64,000 bases of DNA, from positions 123,590 through 187,589 of the forward strand of contig JAKLKO010000007.1 of assembly GCA_023150615.1 (NCBI GenBank), read 5' to 3'. Below are positions 8,263-18,148 of the stretch, piece after piece. Under the pieces are notes generated by a model, which saw only the letters and a list, made by a program, of their open reading frames with translations, did not search any database and had not been told where the DNA came from. Positions within the stretch are counted from its first letter, which is position 1. The number at the start of each line of letters is the position of its first letter. Source of the DNA: Phycisphaerae bacterium. Its GTDB lineage: Bacteria; Planctomycetota; Phycisphaerae; UBA1845; UTPLA1. The position numbers and the translations under genes are program-made.

Positions 8263-9657
8263 ATGATCGGGCGGCGTTGGCTGGGCGGAGTGCTGCTTGT
8301 CATCGCGTTGGTGGTTGCCGGAGCGGCGGTCCGCGGGGATGAATCACGACCCAAGCCGTCGAAGTCGGCGAAGCCGCTGAAGGTCGGCCAACGGCCCGGG
8401 GAATCCGATGAGGCGTTTGCGAAACGCCGTGCGCTGCTGATCCGCAAGGCCCAGAAAGACAAGGACGAGCTGTACACGCTCCGCGCGCGGCCGTTCATCG
8501 TGCGCAGCGACATCAGTTCCGAATTCACGACCGACGCGGCGCTCTACATGGAGATGCTGCACCGGGAATACAAGCTGGCCTACCGGAAGATGAGCCTGCC
8601 GGCGGGGGACGTAAAGGAGTGGATCGAGGTCATCATCTTCGCGGATCGCGCGACGTACATCCGGAACGGCGGCACCGAGGGCAGTGGCGGTCAGTTCATG
8701 CAGTGGATCTTCACCGATCGGCCGCCGACGTGGCCGGCAAGGCACTACCGGCTGATGATGTTCACGAACGGGGTGACGAAGTTTTCGGATTGGCCGAAGG
8801 GGGTGCTGAAGCACGAGGCGGCACACATGGAGCTTCAGTTGCGGCTGGGGTTCGGGGTGGATTCGCCGCGGTGGTGGAACGAGGGGCAGGCGTCTTGTTT
8901 CGAGGACTGGGACTTCGACAAGTCGGTGGATGAGAATCTCGCGGAGATTCCGAAGCGCGGGCGCTACGCGCCGGTGATTCGCCGCCTGCACGGGACCAAG
9001 AAGTTCAAGCCGTTTGCGTACGTGTGGGAGATCAGCCCGCAGTCCTGGCACGCGGCCATGACCGATGAGCAGGGAGGGTTGAACTACGCGCAGGCATGGT
9101 CGCTCGCGGCGTTCATGCTGAACGAGGGCGTGAACGGGCGAAAGGCGTTTCAGCAGATCTACGGGCTGTCGAAGCGCGTCGGCGCAGATCGTCAGATCAG
9201 CGGGACCGGCACGAAGACGCGGGCCTGGGAAGTGAAGTTCCCGAAAGACGAGCAGAAGAAGATCGAATCGCAGTGGATGGCGTGGATCGAGAAGCAGCTT
9301 CCGAAGGATCGGGAGAACCCCGACGAGTGGATGGGGTTGGTCAACATGGGCTACGATCCGCGACTGAAGAAGCTCGTGCGGCTGGGCTCGTATTCGAAGG
9401 AGCAGTTGGCCGAGTTCTCCCGCGAGCACAAGAAGCGCACGGGCAAGTCGCTGCGGGGATTGGAAGAGGAGGACGAAAAGAAATCCGAGGCACAGGCGAG
9501 CGAGGACTCCGGCGAGGAAAAGGAAGCTGCCGACGACGAGAGACCGAAGCCCAGTCCGAAGCCGAAGAAATCCACCAAGTCCAAGAAGCCGTCCACTCCG
9601 GCCGACGACGATTCCGAGAAGAAGAGCGGCGACGGCCCGTCGCCGAGAGAGTATTGA
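8263..9657 (+). CDS. secreted gluzincin-like (Peptidase_MA/DUF1570-type) protein
   Basis: A 464-residue secreted protein: signal peptide at 1-25 (GVLLVIALVVAGAAVRG), a domain that begins with the FIVRSDISSEFTTDAALYME pattern typical of planctomycete DUF1570-like proteins, then a zinc-protease signature HEAAH at 184-188 with a candidate third ligand Glu in NEGQA (206-210). The last ~80 residues are a low-complexity Lys/Glu/Pro/Ser tail. By family it would be a zinc metallopeptidase acting outside the cytoplasm, but whether it is an active protease is unknown. GAGAGG precedes the ATG. A second, longer protein of the same general kind with HELAH is encoded at 37.5-39.2 kb. Confidence 0.8.
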   Translation: MIGRRWLGGVLLVIALVVAGAAVRGDESRPKPSKSAKPLKVGQRPGESDEAFAKRRALLIRKAQKDKDELYTLRARPFIVRSDISSEFTTDAALYMEMLHREYKLAYRKMSLPAGDVKEWIEVIIFADRATYIRNGGTEGSGGQFMQWIFTDRPPTWPARHYRLMMFTNGVTKFSDWPKGVLKHEAAHMELQLRLGFGVDSPRWWNEGQASCFEDWDFDKSVDENLAEIPKRGRYAPVIRRLHGTKKFKPFAYVWEISPQSWHAAMTDEQGGLNYAQAWSLAAFMLNEGVNGRKAFQQIYGLSKRVGADRQISGTGTKTRAWEVKFPKDEQKKIESQWMAWIEKQLPKDRENPDEWMGLVNMGYDPRLKKLVRLGSYSKEQLAEFSREHKKRTGKSLRGLEEEDEKKSEAQASEDSGEEKEAADDERPKPSPKPKKSTKSKKPSTPADDDSEKKSGDGPSPREY

Positions 9658-9678
9658 GCGCCGCACGGAGTGGTTTGC

Positions 9679-10047
9679 ATGGTGGGGCAAAAGGTCGTCG
9701 CGGTCATCGGGGCATCGTCCGACCCGTCAAAGTACGGCAACAAGGCCGTTCGGGCCTATCTCCGCCAGGGCTGGCGCGTCTATCCTGTGACGCCCAAGCC
9801 CGAACCGATCGAGGGCCTCTCGCCGGTCAAGTCGATCCTTGATATCCCCGGACACGTGCATCGCGCGACGCTCTATCTAGCGCCGGCGATCGGCCGTACC
9901 GTCCTGCGCGAGATCGCCGAGAAGGGCGTCGATGAGTTCTTCGTCAATCCCGGCGCCGAGAGCGACGAGCTGCTGGCCGAGGCCGAGCGGCTCGGCCTGC
10001 GACCCATCCAGGCGTGCAGCATCGTCGAGATCGGGGAGCGGCCGTAG
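9679..10047 (+). CDS. CoA-binding domain protein (YccU-like)
   Basis: A 122-residue single-domain protein with a Rossmann-like CoA-binding fold: VVAVIGASSDPSKYGNKAV at the N-terminus (the nucleotide-binding loop), GWRVYPVTPK, then the conserved GVDEFFVNPGAESDELLAEA and a final IQACSIVEIG. These are the hallmarks of the family also found in the succinyl-CoA ligase alpha subunit. Stand-alone members are widespread and their role is unclear. The ATG at 9679 is preceded by CGGAG 8 bases upstream; a GTG nine bases earlier lacks such a site. Confidence 0.88.
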   Translation: MVGQKVVAVIGASSDPSKYGNKAVRAYLRQGWRVYPVTPKPEPIEGLSPVKSILDIPGHVHRATLYLAPAIGRTVLREIAEKGVDEFFVNPGAESDELLAEAERLGLRPIQACSIVEIGERP

Positions 10048-10167
10048 TTCGGTCCGGCGGCGAGGGTTCCATCCGCATTGCCCATCGAGTGATTTGGCGC
10101 GACCTAGCGGCCCGGTAGAATCCGGCCCGATTGCGACGCGGAGATCGCCCACCCGCCGGAGAATCGG

Positions 10168-10734
10168 ATGCCCATTCAGTTTCGCTGTCCGTCGTGCCGC
10201 CAGCCGATCGAGATCGACGACGCCTTCGGCGGCCAGGCCGTCGGTTGCCCGTTTTGTCAGAAGGTCGTCACCGCCCCAACCGCGAGCGAGCCGGAAGCTG
10301 CGGCCTTCATGCCGTCGGCCGCGGCGCCGCCGTCCACGTCGGTCGAACTCGGGTATCCCGCCGCCGTTTCCCAGCCGCGCCCGAACTGGCCCGCGAGCGC
10401 CGGGCTCGTGGCGGCCGGGGTCGTCGTCGTGGCGGTGGGGATTCTCTTCGTGCTGAGCGCGTCGCTGGCTTCGCGAATCAAGGGTATTGAGACGTCGGAG
10501 GGCCAGTCGGAGTTGATCAAGCAGTTGCAATCGCACCCGGCGGTGCTGCCGCTGTCGATCGTCACGCTGATCGCGGATCTGTCAGGTCTGGTGCTGTCGA
10601 TCATCGGGCTTCGGCCGGGTTATCAGGGTCGCAAGTGGCAGGCGGCGATCGGGTTGACGATCTGTGGGCTGCTCATCATCGTGCAGTGCCTGGGGGTCGT
10701 GCAGGGGCTGTCGCGGCAGGCGGTCGGAGGTTGA
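10168..10734 (+). CDS. zinc-ribbon membrane protein
   Basis: A 188-residue protein. The N-terminus MPIQFRCPSCRQPIEIDDAF, with a second Cys pair in VGCPFCQ, is a four-Cys zinc ribbon (about 7-30) common in planctomycete proteins. A Pro/Ala-rich linker (35-70) leads to three membrane helices at about 78-98, 124-145 and 160-180. No catalytic motif is visible. Such ribbons fused to membrane helices may mediate protein contacts; the function is unknown. Confidence 0.8.
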   Translation: MPIQFRCPSCRQPIEIDDAFGGQAVGCPFCQKVVTAPTASEPEAAAFMPSAAAPPSTSVELGYPAAVSQPRPNWPASAGLVAAGVVVVAVGILFVLSASLASRIKGIETSEGQSELIKQLQSHPAVLPLSIVTLIADLSGLVLSIIGLRPGYQGRKWQAAIGLTICGLLIIVQCLGVVQGLSRQAVGG

Positions 10735-11085
10735 CGCGGACTCGCGTCTCGACAGCCGTGTCGATGCGGAGAAAGCCCGGGAGTGGGGTTGGTTAGCGCG
10801 TGCGCAACGCGATCGCGCGCCCGTCGGCGCGTAGTCCGGTAAGACCTTGACCACGATGGCGACCTGTCGGCGGGACTGCGGGTGGTGCCGGCCGGGATTT
10901 CGGCGGGGCGCGGGTCCGCGAAATCGGGTGGCGCGGGCGCGATTTTCGGTGGCGCGGGGTTGCCGTTCGGGGCGGCGGGTGTGGTAGGATGATGCCGGAC
11001 GTCGCGTGATTTGACACGCAGAGGGCGCGCGGCTACGGTCCGGAGCGTCAACACGGAGCGGGGAAGACCATCGCGAGGTAGTGCC
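10735..11085. other. intergenic stretch without recognised gene
   Basis: About 350 bases between a zinc-ribbon gene and the DUF2203 gene, both on the plus strand. The section 10870-10990 contains a GC-rich run with the word GGTGGCGCGGG recurring (near 10930 and 10950). Frames crossing it are Arg/Pro-rich with no domain or signal. No convincing terminator or promoter was found. Confidence 0.45.
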
Positions 11086-11523
11086 ATGGATTCGACGAAT
11101 CGAACCAAGCGGAATCGGCGGTCGACGCCGGACGCGGCGCGGAAGTGGTTCACGGTGGAGCACGCGAATCGCGCGTTGCCGCTCGTTCGTCGAATCGTTT
11201 CAGACATCGTTGCCCAATACAAAGTCGTCTCCGCGCTTCAGGACGCGCTCGTCAACCCGGCGGACGGAACTTCGTCAGAGCGCCTGCGCGAGATGAAGGA
11301 CGACGCCGACAACGCCCTCGACCACCTGCGCGAGCTCGTCGAGGAACTACGCGAAGTCGGCTGCGAACTGAAGGACTGGCAGCGCGGACTCGTCGACTTT
11401 CCGTGTCAGCGCGACGGCCGCGAGATCCTTCTGTGCTGGCAGCTCGGCGAAGATTCGGTCGAGCACTGGCACGAGTCCGACGCCGGATTCTCCGGCCGGC
11501 AACTGATCACCGCCGACTTTTAG
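11086..11523 (+). CDS. DUF2203 family protein
   Basis: A 145-residue helical protein. KWFTVEHANRALPLVRRIVS at the start is the family's defining pattern, followed by a long coiled-coil-like helix (KDDADNALDHLRELVEEL), then EVGCELKDWQRGLVDFPCQR, and GREILLCWQLGEDSVEHWHE, which all DUF2203 members share. Function is unknown. The ATG at 11086 follows GAGGTAG; earlier in-frame starts extend into an Arg-rich, unconserved stretch. Confidence 0.87.
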   Translation: MDSTNRTKRNRRSTPDAARKWFTVEHANRALPLVRRIVSDIVAQYKVVSALQDALVNPADGTSSERLREMKDDADNALDHLRELVEELREVGCELKDWQRGLVDFPCQRDGREILLCWQLGEDSVEHWHESDAGFSGRQLITADF

Positions 11524-11684
11524 CCGTCTCGAGATTTCACAGCCCTGACGACTCACCGGTAACGGCGATTTGATGGGGGTTTCCACTGATTCCGCGCACC
11601 CGGCGTAGTGGTCGCGTTCAGCCCCGCACCCGGACCTGCCGTTAATCTCCAAGGGCGCGACGCCGCGCCCTCGGGACGACGGGT

Positions 11685-12938
11685 TTGCGGATCATCTGGC
11701 ACCTTCCTCAGTTTTCTTTGTACGGTTGCGGCATGTCCGGCCGAGCGCGGCGCATTGCCGCCGCGTGGGCTGCGCGCGGACACCACGTTCGGTTCATTGT
11801 GCCGGCCGATGCAGCGCCGCGGGGGATCGACGCGGTCGATGGCGTCGCGCTGGAGCGGGTTGACGTTCCGGCGCGGCGTGAGGCGCACTGGTCGATGCAA
11901 GCGCGGGCCCGCATGCGACGCGCGCAGGATGTCGCGACGTCGCACTTCGGCGATAAGGACGCGGACGTTGTCGTGACGTGCCAGCCGGAGTTCGCGGCGG
12001 CGCTTCGGAATCGGCGGTCGTGGCAGCCGATCGTGCTCGTTGCCTGTTGTTCGCAGGTGCTCTATCGCGCGCTGCACCGGGAGACGCAGGCTCGGCGCAA
12101 CTGGTCGAGTCGTCCGTTCTTCGCGCTTAACGCACGGTGGCTGGAGCGCGGCGAGGGGCACGGCATGCGCGCCGCGGACGCAGTCGCGTTCGACAGCGAC
12201 ATGACGCGCCGCGTTGCGGGGCACGTCCATCGCCTCGACCCCACGCGTTGCCACGTGGTGCCGCCGACGTGCGACACGCGGCGGTTCGCGCCGGCGGCCG
12301 AGTCTGTCCGCGCCGCGCGGCGATCGGAACTGCGAATCGGTTCGCGCGAGTTCGTCGTCGCGTGGTCCGGCCGAATGACGTACGAGAAAAACGTGGCGCT
12401 GCTGCTCGATGCGGCCGCGCGAACGCCTCGCTGTGTGGATCGACTCCTGCTGATCGGGGATGGCCCCGACTGCGTCGCGCTCAAACGCCGCGCGGTTGAG
12501 CTGGGCATCGCCGAGCGCGTCATCTTCGCCGGGTTGTGCGAGGAGCCGGTCGATTGGCTCGCGGCGGCCGATGCATTCGTCCTGCCATCGCGGGTCGATT
12601 CGTTCGGTGTCGCGGTCATCGAGGCCATGGCCTGCGGACTGCCGTGCGTCGTCACCGGCTGCGTCGATGGGCGGGTCTATTGCGGCGCAGCCGAGTCGGT
12701 CGTCGATGGCGAGACTGGATTCGTGTTGCCCGATGCGGTGCCCGAGGTGCTCGCCGACATGCTGAAACGCCTTGCGTCGGATCGGCGGCTTGCACAGCGC
12801 TTCGGTATGGCCGGCCGCCGGCGAGTTGAAGATCGCTACGCCCTCGGCCGCGATGGGGCGGAACTTGAACGGATTGTCCAGGCCGTTTTGGGCGGGGAGG
12901 CTCCGGTCCTTCCGGTGGAGGAGTGCGCGGCGACGTGA
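11685..12938 (+). CDS. family 4 glycosyltransferase
   Basis: A 417-residue GT-B enzyme of family GT4. The N-terminal domain starts with RIIWHLPQFSLYGCGMSGRA and contains RGHHVRFIVP, with the acceptor side variable. The donor-binding C-terminal domain has VAWSGRMTYEKNVALLLDAA, RLLLIGDGPDCVALKRRAVE, ERVIFAGL, and the EX7E-type region SRVDSFGVAVIEAMACGLPC. The start is a TTG, giving the usual N-terminal strand at once; no ATG or GTG lies near by in frame. It overlaps the following GT2 gene by one base, so the two enzymes likely act in one surface-polysaccharide or glycolipid pathway. Sugar specificity cannot be read. Confidence 0.88.
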   Translation: MRIIWHLPQFSLYGCGMSGRARRIAAAWAARGHHVRFIVPADAAPRGIDAVDGVALERVDVPARREAHWSMQARARMRRAQDVATSHFGDKDADVVVTCQPEFAAALRNRRSWQPIVLVACCSQVLYRALHRETQARRNWSSRPFFALNARWLERGEGHGMRAADAVAFDSDMTRRVAGHVHRLDPTRCHVVPPTCDTRRFAPAAESVRAARRSELRIGSREFVVAWSGRMTYEKNVALLLDAAARTPRCVDRLLLIGDGPDCVALKRRAVELGIAERVIFAGLCEEPVDWLAAADAFVLPSRVDSFGVAVIEAMACGLPCVVTGCVDGRVYCGAAESVVDGETGFVLPDAVPEVLADMLKRLASDRRLAQRFGMAGRRRVEDRYALGRDGAELERIVQAVLGGEAPVLPVEECAAT

Positions 12939-13876
12939 TGAACCGCGGCGGCGAACTCGGTTCGAGCGTTTCCGTCGTCATCCCGACGTACCAGAGTGCG
13001 TCGGTGATCGGCCGGGCGATCGAATCCGTGCTTGCGCAGTCGCATCCCGCGTTTGAGATCATCGTCATCGATGATGGAAGCACGGACGATACGGAATCGC
13101 GCGTGCGCCGAATCGGTCCGCCGGTGCGTTACGTGCGTCAGGCGAACGCGGGGCCGGGCCCGGCCCGGAACCACGGAGCGTCGATCGCGCGCGGCGCGTG
13201 GCTGGCGTTTCTCGACGCGGACGATCTTTGGCGGCCGACCAAGCTGGCCGTGCAGTTGGAGTGCGCGTGGCGGCATGCCGCGGATGCGGTTTTTTCCGCG
13301 AACGTGAACCACATGACGAGCGGCGGGACGACCGTCTCGTATCAGGGATCGATGGATCGCGGCGTGCTGGTGCGGGCGCTGCTGTGCGGAAACGTGCTGG
13401 AGGGTGGTTCGTCCGGCCTGCTCGTGCGGCGCGAGGCGTATTTGGCCGTCGACGGCTTCGACCCCGGATTCACGGTCGCCGAGGACAGAGACCTGTTCAT
13501 CCGTCTGATCTCCCGGTTCACGGCGGCCTACGTCAATGAGCCGCTCGTCGATCGCTACGAGGGGCCGGTGAGATTCGGTGCCGATCCGCAGCGGAACCTC
13601 CGCGGGGGCCTGCGCATCATCCGCCGGCACGGGCACCGGCTGAACGGACTGCCCGGCGGCCGGCTCGTTCTGCGCCGTGCACGGGGCATGGCGCTGCGCC
13701 GCTGCGGAATGCAATACCTTGATCGCGGCGAGATCCAGCGCGGCGCCGGCTATCTGCGGGCGTCGTTGCTCATCTGGCCGTTCATGGCCGATCCGTGGCG
13801 GGCCGCGATCAACTCGTGGCTCGGTCGACTGCCCGCGCCTCGGGCCGGGATTCGTCCTGCGCGCGTCGTGCGGTAA
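12938..13876 (+). CDS. family 2 glycosyltransferase
   Basis: A 312-residue GT-A enzyme. SVSVVIPTYQSASVIGRAIE followed by IIVIDDGSTDDTESRV forms the nucleotide-sugar site, AGPGPARNHGASIARGAW is the usual next block, and the DxD metal motif is in FLDADDLWRPTKL. A later VAEDRDLFIRLI carries the ED(x)D acidic catalytic base motif. The ATG overlaps the stop of the GT4 gene by one base (TGATG), so I prefer it to the GTG 15 bases upstream. The two genes form a coupled glycosyltransferase pair. Confidence 0.9.
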   Translation: MNRGGELGSSVSVVIPTYQSASVIGRAIESVLAQSHPAFEIIVIDDGSTDDTESRVRRIGPPVRYVRQANAGPGPARNHGASIARGAWLAFLDADDLWRPTKLAVQLECAWRHAADAVFSANVNHMTSGGTTVSYQGSMDRGVLVRALLCGNVLEGGSSGLLVRREAYLAVDGFDPGFTVAEDRDLFIRLISRFTAAYVNEPLVDRYEGPVRFGADPQRNLRGGLRIIRRHGHRLNGLPGGRLVLRRARGMALRRCGMQYLDRGEIQRGAGYLRASLLIWPFMADPWRAAINSWLGRLPAPRAGIRPARVVR

Positions 13877-13886
13877 GATCGCGGCG

Positions 13887-15248
13887 ATGCGGACCCGTAT
13901 CGACGATGCCGTGCTGGTTGCCTTGCGCGCCGGCGTCCCAACGTCTCTTGAACATCACGGCATTCTGATCGCGGGCGAACGCATCGAGGCCGTCGGTCCG
14001 ACCGACGCCGTGAAGCAATTCCCCGCGGATCGCGTCATTGACGGCTCGGAGCACCTGGTCGTCCCCGGGTTCATCAATACGCATCATCATCTGTACCAGT
14101 CGCTCACGCGCGGACTGCCGGCCGTGCAATCGTGCGGCCTGTTCGACTGGCTGGCGCATCTCTACGAGCGGTGGTCGAGCCTCGACTACGCGTCGGTCAA
14201 ACTCGCGGCGCAGGTCTGCATCGCCGAACTGCTGCTGAGCGGCTGCACGACGACGAGCGACCATTTCTACCTGTTTCCGGCCGGTTCGGACGTACGGCTG
14301 GAGGCCGTGCTCGACGCGGCGGACTCGCTCGGGATGCGGATTCATGCATGCCGCGGCAGCATGAGCGTCGGCCGTTCGCGCGGCGGACTTCCGCCGGATC
14401 GGTGCGTGCAGGACGAGGCGGCCATTCTGGCGGATTGCCAGCGCGTCCTCGATCGCTTCCACGACGCGACGATCGGCGCGATGCGGCGGATCGATCTCGC
14501 GCCGTGCTCGCCATTCTCCGTCAGCCCCGAGCTGCTGAAGGAAACGGCGATGCTGGCCCGATCGCGCGGCGTGCTGCTGCATACGCACGCGGCGGAGACG
14601 CTCGACGAGCAAGCGTATTGCCTGGAGCGTTTCGGCGTCCGGCCGATCGAGTACCTTCGGCAGCATCACTGGCTCGGCCCGGACGTGTACCTCGCGCACT
14701 GCGTGCACGTGAGCGATGGGGAGATCGACCTGCTGGCGCGCACGCTCACGAGCGTTGCACACTGCCCCAGCTCGAACATGCGCCTCGGCAGCGGCGTGCC
14801 GCCCGTGCGTCGGATGCTGGAGCGCGGCGTCAACGTTTCGATCGGCGTCGATGGCAGCTCGAGCAACGACGGCGGCGACCTGGTCGGCGAAGCGCGGCAG
14901 GCGCTGCTGCTGCAGCGCGTCGCGGGCGGCCCAGCGGCCATGACCCCCGCGCAGGCGTTTGAGATCGCCACGCGCGGCGGCGCGCGGGCCCTGAATCGCC
15001 AGGAGCTCGGCGACCTGGCCGTGGGCATGGCGGCCGACATCGCGATGTTCCGCGCGGACGACATCGCACTGGCCGGCGCAATCGCGCACGATCCACTCGG
15101 CGCGCTGATGCTCTGCCGCGCGCCGCGCGCCGACCGGGTCTTCGTCAACGGTCGGATCGTTGTCGAGGACGGACGACTGGCCGGCGTCGACGCCGGCCGG
15201 CTCGCGGCCGAATTCAACGACCTTGTTCGCCGCCGGTTCCGGGCGTAG
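13887..15248 (+). CDS. 8-oxoguanine deaminase-like amidohydrolase
   Basis: A 453-residue metal-dependent amidohydrolase of the guanine/8-oxoguanine deaminase and ATZ/TRZ group. Zinc ligands are visible as NTHHHLYQSL near the N-terminus, HTHAAET and HCVH in the middle, and the late Asp in GVDGSSSNDGGDLVGEARQA; this last block matches the V-D-G-S-(A/S)-S-N-D-x-x-x-L-x-x-E-x-R-Q-A pattern of 8-oxoguanine deaminases. The reaction would be deamination of 8-oxoguanine to urate, or a related purine/triazine. The ATG lies 10 bases after the GT2 stop. An upstream open frame overlaps the GT2 gene and is rejected. Substrate assignment is by motif only; hydroxyatrazine-type substrates remain possible. 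Confidence 0.82.
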   Translation: MRTRIDDAVLVALRAGVPTSLEHHGILIAGERIEAVGPTDAVKQFPADRVIDGSEHLVVPGFINTHHHLYQSLTRGLPAVQSCGLFDWLAHLYERWSSLDYASVKLAAQVCIAELLLSGCTTTSDHFYLFPAGSDVRLEAVLDAADSLGMRIHACRGSMSVGRSRGGLPPDRCVQDEAAILADCQRVLDRFHDATIGAMRRIDLAPCSPFSVSPELLKETAMLARSRGVLLHTHAAETLDEQAYCLERFGVRPIEYLRQHHWLGPDVYLAHCVHVSDGEIDLLARTLTSVAHCPSSNMRLGSGVPPVRRMLERGVNVSIGVDGSSSNDGGDLVGEARQALLLQRVAGGPAAMTPAQAFEIATRGGARALNRQELGDLAVGMAADIAMFRADDIALAGAIAHDPLGALMLCRAPRADRVFVNGRIVVEDGRLAGVDAGRLAAEFNDLVRRRFRA

Positions 15249-15298
15249 TCCGGCCGCCCGACACGGCGCACCGCGGGCCGGGACGACGCGGCGCAGTT

Positions 15299-15308
15299 TT
15301 GCTACACT
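15299..15308 (+). promoter_or_regulatory. possible extended -10 upstream of aconitase
   Basis: TTGCTACACT contains an extended -10 (TG, one base, TACACT at 15303-15308) 65 bases before the aconitase ATG. No convincing -35 is present, which is acceptable for an extended -10 promoter. Confidence 0.3.
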
Positions 15309-15372
15309 CCCTTCACCGGGCTCGACGCGACGATCGCGTCCAAGCCGGACCATTCCGTAAGGAACGAATGCC

Positions 15373-18093
15373 ATGAGCGCGGACCGATCTCTCGATCCCT
15401 TCTCCGCCATCGCGACGCTGAGCGCCGCTGCGGGATCATTGCGAATCTGGCGCCTGGACCGTCTCGACGTGCTCGGCCGGATCGATCGACTGCCGTACTC
15501 GATCCGCATCCTGCTTGAGAACGCCCTGCGGAATCTCGATGGATACGTCGTTACGGAGGATCACGTCCGGGCGCTGGCCGGCTGGGACCCGAAGGCCCCT
15601 TCCGGAAAGGAGATTCCGTTCCTTCCGGCGCGCGTCGTCTTGCAGGATTTCACCGGCGTTCCGTGCATGGTCGATCTCGCGGCGATGCGATCGGCCGTGG
15701 TGCGGCTCGGCGGCGACGCGAAGCAGATCAACCCGCTCGTGCCGGTCGACCTCGTGATCGATCACTCCGTTCAGGTGGATGAGTTCGGAAGGCCTGACGC
15801 GCTGGAACTCAACGCCCGCATCGAGTTTGAGCGGAACCGCGAACGCTACGAGTTCCTCCGCTGGGGTCAGCAGGCGCTGGCCAACGTTCGGATCGTTCCG
15901 CCCGCGACCGGCATCGTGCACCAGGTCAATCTCGAGTACCTCGCGAAGGTCGTGATGGTCCGGCCCGCGTCCGGAGCGACGCCGGCGATGGCCCTGCCCG
16001 ACACGCTGGTCGGGACGGACAGTCATACGACGATGATCAACGGACTGGGCGTGCTTGGCTGGGGTGTCGGGGGGATCGAGGCCGAGGCAAACATGCTCGG
16101 CCAGCCGATCTACATGCTCATTCCCGAAGTTGTGGGCTTCAAGCTGACCGGGCGTCTTCGCGAGGGCGCAACGGCGACCGACCTCGTGCTGACCGTGACG
16201 CAGATGCTGCGGACGAAGGGGGTCGTCGGGAAGTTTGTCGAGTTTTTCGGCCCGGGTCTGTCGGCCATGTCGCTGCCGGACCGGGCGACGATCGCCAACA
16301 TGGCGCCCGAGTACGGGGCGACGATGGGCTTCTTCCCCGTCGATGACGAGACGCTGGCGTACTTGCGTCGCACGGGCCGCGCGAACGACGAGGTCGATCT
16401 GGTCGAGCGTTACTGCAAGGAGCAGGGGCTGTTCCGCACCGCCACGACGCCCGACCCGAGTTTCAATGACACCGTGGAGCTTGATCTCGCGTCGGTCGAG
16501 CCATCGCTCGCCGGGCCGAAGCGGCCGCAGGATCGCGTCTCGCTCGGCGAGGTGAAGGCGAACTTCCGCCGCTCGCTGACCGCGCCGACGTCGGAGCGCG
16601 GCTTCGCGCTGGCGCCGGATGCGGTCTCGCGGACGGTCGAGGTTCGCCGCAACGGCGATCGCGCGACGATCGGCCACGGCGCGGTCGTCATCGCCGCGAT
16701 CACGAGTTGCACCAACACGAGCAATCCCTCGGTGATGCTCGCGGCGGGGCTGGTGGCGAAGAAGGCCGTCGAACGCGGACTGAAGGTCAGGCCGTACGTC
16801 AAGACGAGTCTCGCGCCCGGGTCGCGCGTCGTCACCGAGTATCTGAGCGCGTCCGGGCTGACACCGTGGCTCGAGAAGCTCGGCTTTCACACGGTCGGTT
16901 ACGGCTGCACGACGTGCATCGGCAACAGCGGTCCGCTGCCGGACTTCGTCAGCCAGGCGCTCTCGGCGACCGACCTGGTGGTCTCGGCGGTGCTGTCGGG
17001 CAATCGCAACTTCGAGGGTCGCGTGCATCCGCAGGTGAAGGCGAACTACCTCGCCTCGCCGCCGCTGGTCGTGGCGTACGCGATCGCCGGGACGGTGGAT
17101 ATCGACCTGACGACCGAGCCGATCGGGACGGATACATCGGGGCGCGCCGTGCTGCTGCGCGAGATCTGGCCCACGACGCAGGAGGTGCAGGCAGCGGCCG
17201 AACGGTTCGTGACGCCGGAGATGTTCCGGGCGAAGTACGCCGACGTGCTGACCGGTAATCCGCAGTGGAACTCGATCAAGGTCGGCACGGGCGACGTGTA
17301 TTCGTGGGACTCGAAGAGCACTTACATCCAGGAGCCGCCGTTCTTTCAAAACCTCGCCCCGCAGCCGCGGCACGTCGAGGAGATCCGCAAGGCCCGCGTG
17401 CTGGTCATGGTCGGCGATTCGGTGACGACGGATCACATCTCGCCGGCGGGGTCGATCAAACCCGACAGTCCGGCCGGTCGGTACCTTCAGGAACATGGCG
17501 TGCGCCCGGCGGACTTCAACAGCTACGGGGCGCGGCGCGGCAACGATCGCGTGATGACCCGCGGCACGTTCGCGAACATTCGACTGCGCAACCTGCTCGC
17601 GCCGGGGACAGAGGGCGGCGTGACGCTGCACCTGCCCGACGGCGCGCCGATGCCGATCTACGACGCGGCGATGAAATACCAGGCGGAGAACGTGCCGCTC
17701 ATCATCCTTGCCGGGGCAGAGTACGGCACGGGGTCGTCGCGTGACTGGGCCGCGAAGGGCACGATGCTGCTGGGCGTGCGGGCCGTGATCGCCGTCAGCT
17801 TCGAGCGCATTCATCGAAGCAACCTCGTGGGCATGGGCGTCCTGCCGCTTGAATTCCAACCGGGCAAGACGCGCGAGTCGATCGGCCTGACGGGCCAGGA
17901 GACCTTTGACATCCTCGGACTGTCGGACGATCTGCGGCCCGGCCAGCTTCTGCGCGTGGTCGCGAAGGACGTGCTCGGCCGGCGGAAGGAGTTCTCGGTA
18001 CACTGCCGCATCGATACGCCGATCGAGGTCGAGTACTACCGGCACGGCGGGATTCTCCCGATGGTGCTGCGGCAGTTGATGCGCAAGGACTGA
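15373..18093 (+). CDS. acn: aconitate hydratase, AcnA type
   Basis: A 906-residue AcnA/IRP-type aconitase that isomerises citrate and isocitrate in the TCA cycle. The three [4Fe-4S] ligands are present: Cys446 in [16 protein letters not shown], and Cys512 and Cys515 in [15 protein letters not shown]. Other signatures are [20 protein letters not shown] early on, [15 protein letters not shown], the YGARRGND(R)[11 protein letters not shown] segment and the swivel-domain [15 protein letters not shown]. Length is typical. AAGGAACG precedes the ATG. It stands alone between an amidohydrolase and moaC. Confidence 0.97.
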   Translation: MSADRSLDPFSAIATLSAAAGSLRIWRLDRLDVLGRIDRLPYSIRILLENALRNLDGYVVTEDHVRALAGWDPKAPSGKEIPFLPARVVLQDFTGVPCMVDLAAMRSAVVRLGGDAKQINPLVPVDLVIDHSVQVDEFGRPDALELNARIEFERNRERYEFLRWGQQALANVRIVPPATGIVHQVNLEYLAKVVMVRPASGATPAMALPDTLVGTDSHTTMINGLGVLGWGVGGIEAEANMLGQPIYMLIPEVVGFKLTGRLREGATATDLVLTVTQMLRTKGVVGKFVEFFGPGLSAMSLPDRATIANMAPEYGATMGFFPVDDETLAYLRRTGRANDEVDLVERYCKEQGLFRTATTPDPSFNDTVELDLASVEPSLAGPKRPQDRVSLGEVKANFRRSLTAPTSERGFALAPDAVSRTVEVRRNGDRATIGHGAVVIAAITSCTNTSNPSVMLAAGLVAKKAVERGLKVRPYVKTSLAPGSRVVTEYLSASGLTPWLEKLGFHTVGYGCTTCIGNSGPLPDFVSQALSATDLVVSAVLSGNRNFEGRVHPQVKANYLASPPLVVAYAIAGTVDIDLTTEPIGTDTSGRAVLLREIWPTTQEVQAAAERFVTPEMFRAKYADVLTGNPQWNSIKVGTGDVYSWDSKSTYIQEPPFFQNLAPQPRHVEEIRKARVLVMVGDSVTTDHISPAGSIKPDSPAGRYLQEHGVRPADFNSYGARRGNDRVMTRGTFANIRLRNLLAPGTEGGVTLHLPDGAPMPIYDAAMKYQAENVPLIILAGAEYGTGSSRDWAAKGTMLLGVRAVIAVSFERIHRSNLVGMGVLPLEFQPGKTRESIGLTGQETFDILGLSDDLRPGQLLRVVAKDVLGRRKEFSVHCRIDTPIEVEYYRHGGILPMVLRQLMRKD

Positions 18094-18148
18094 GCATCGG
18101 GAGTCGGCGCGGACCTCGCGGGAATCGGCAACGGGCGCGGCGTGTTTC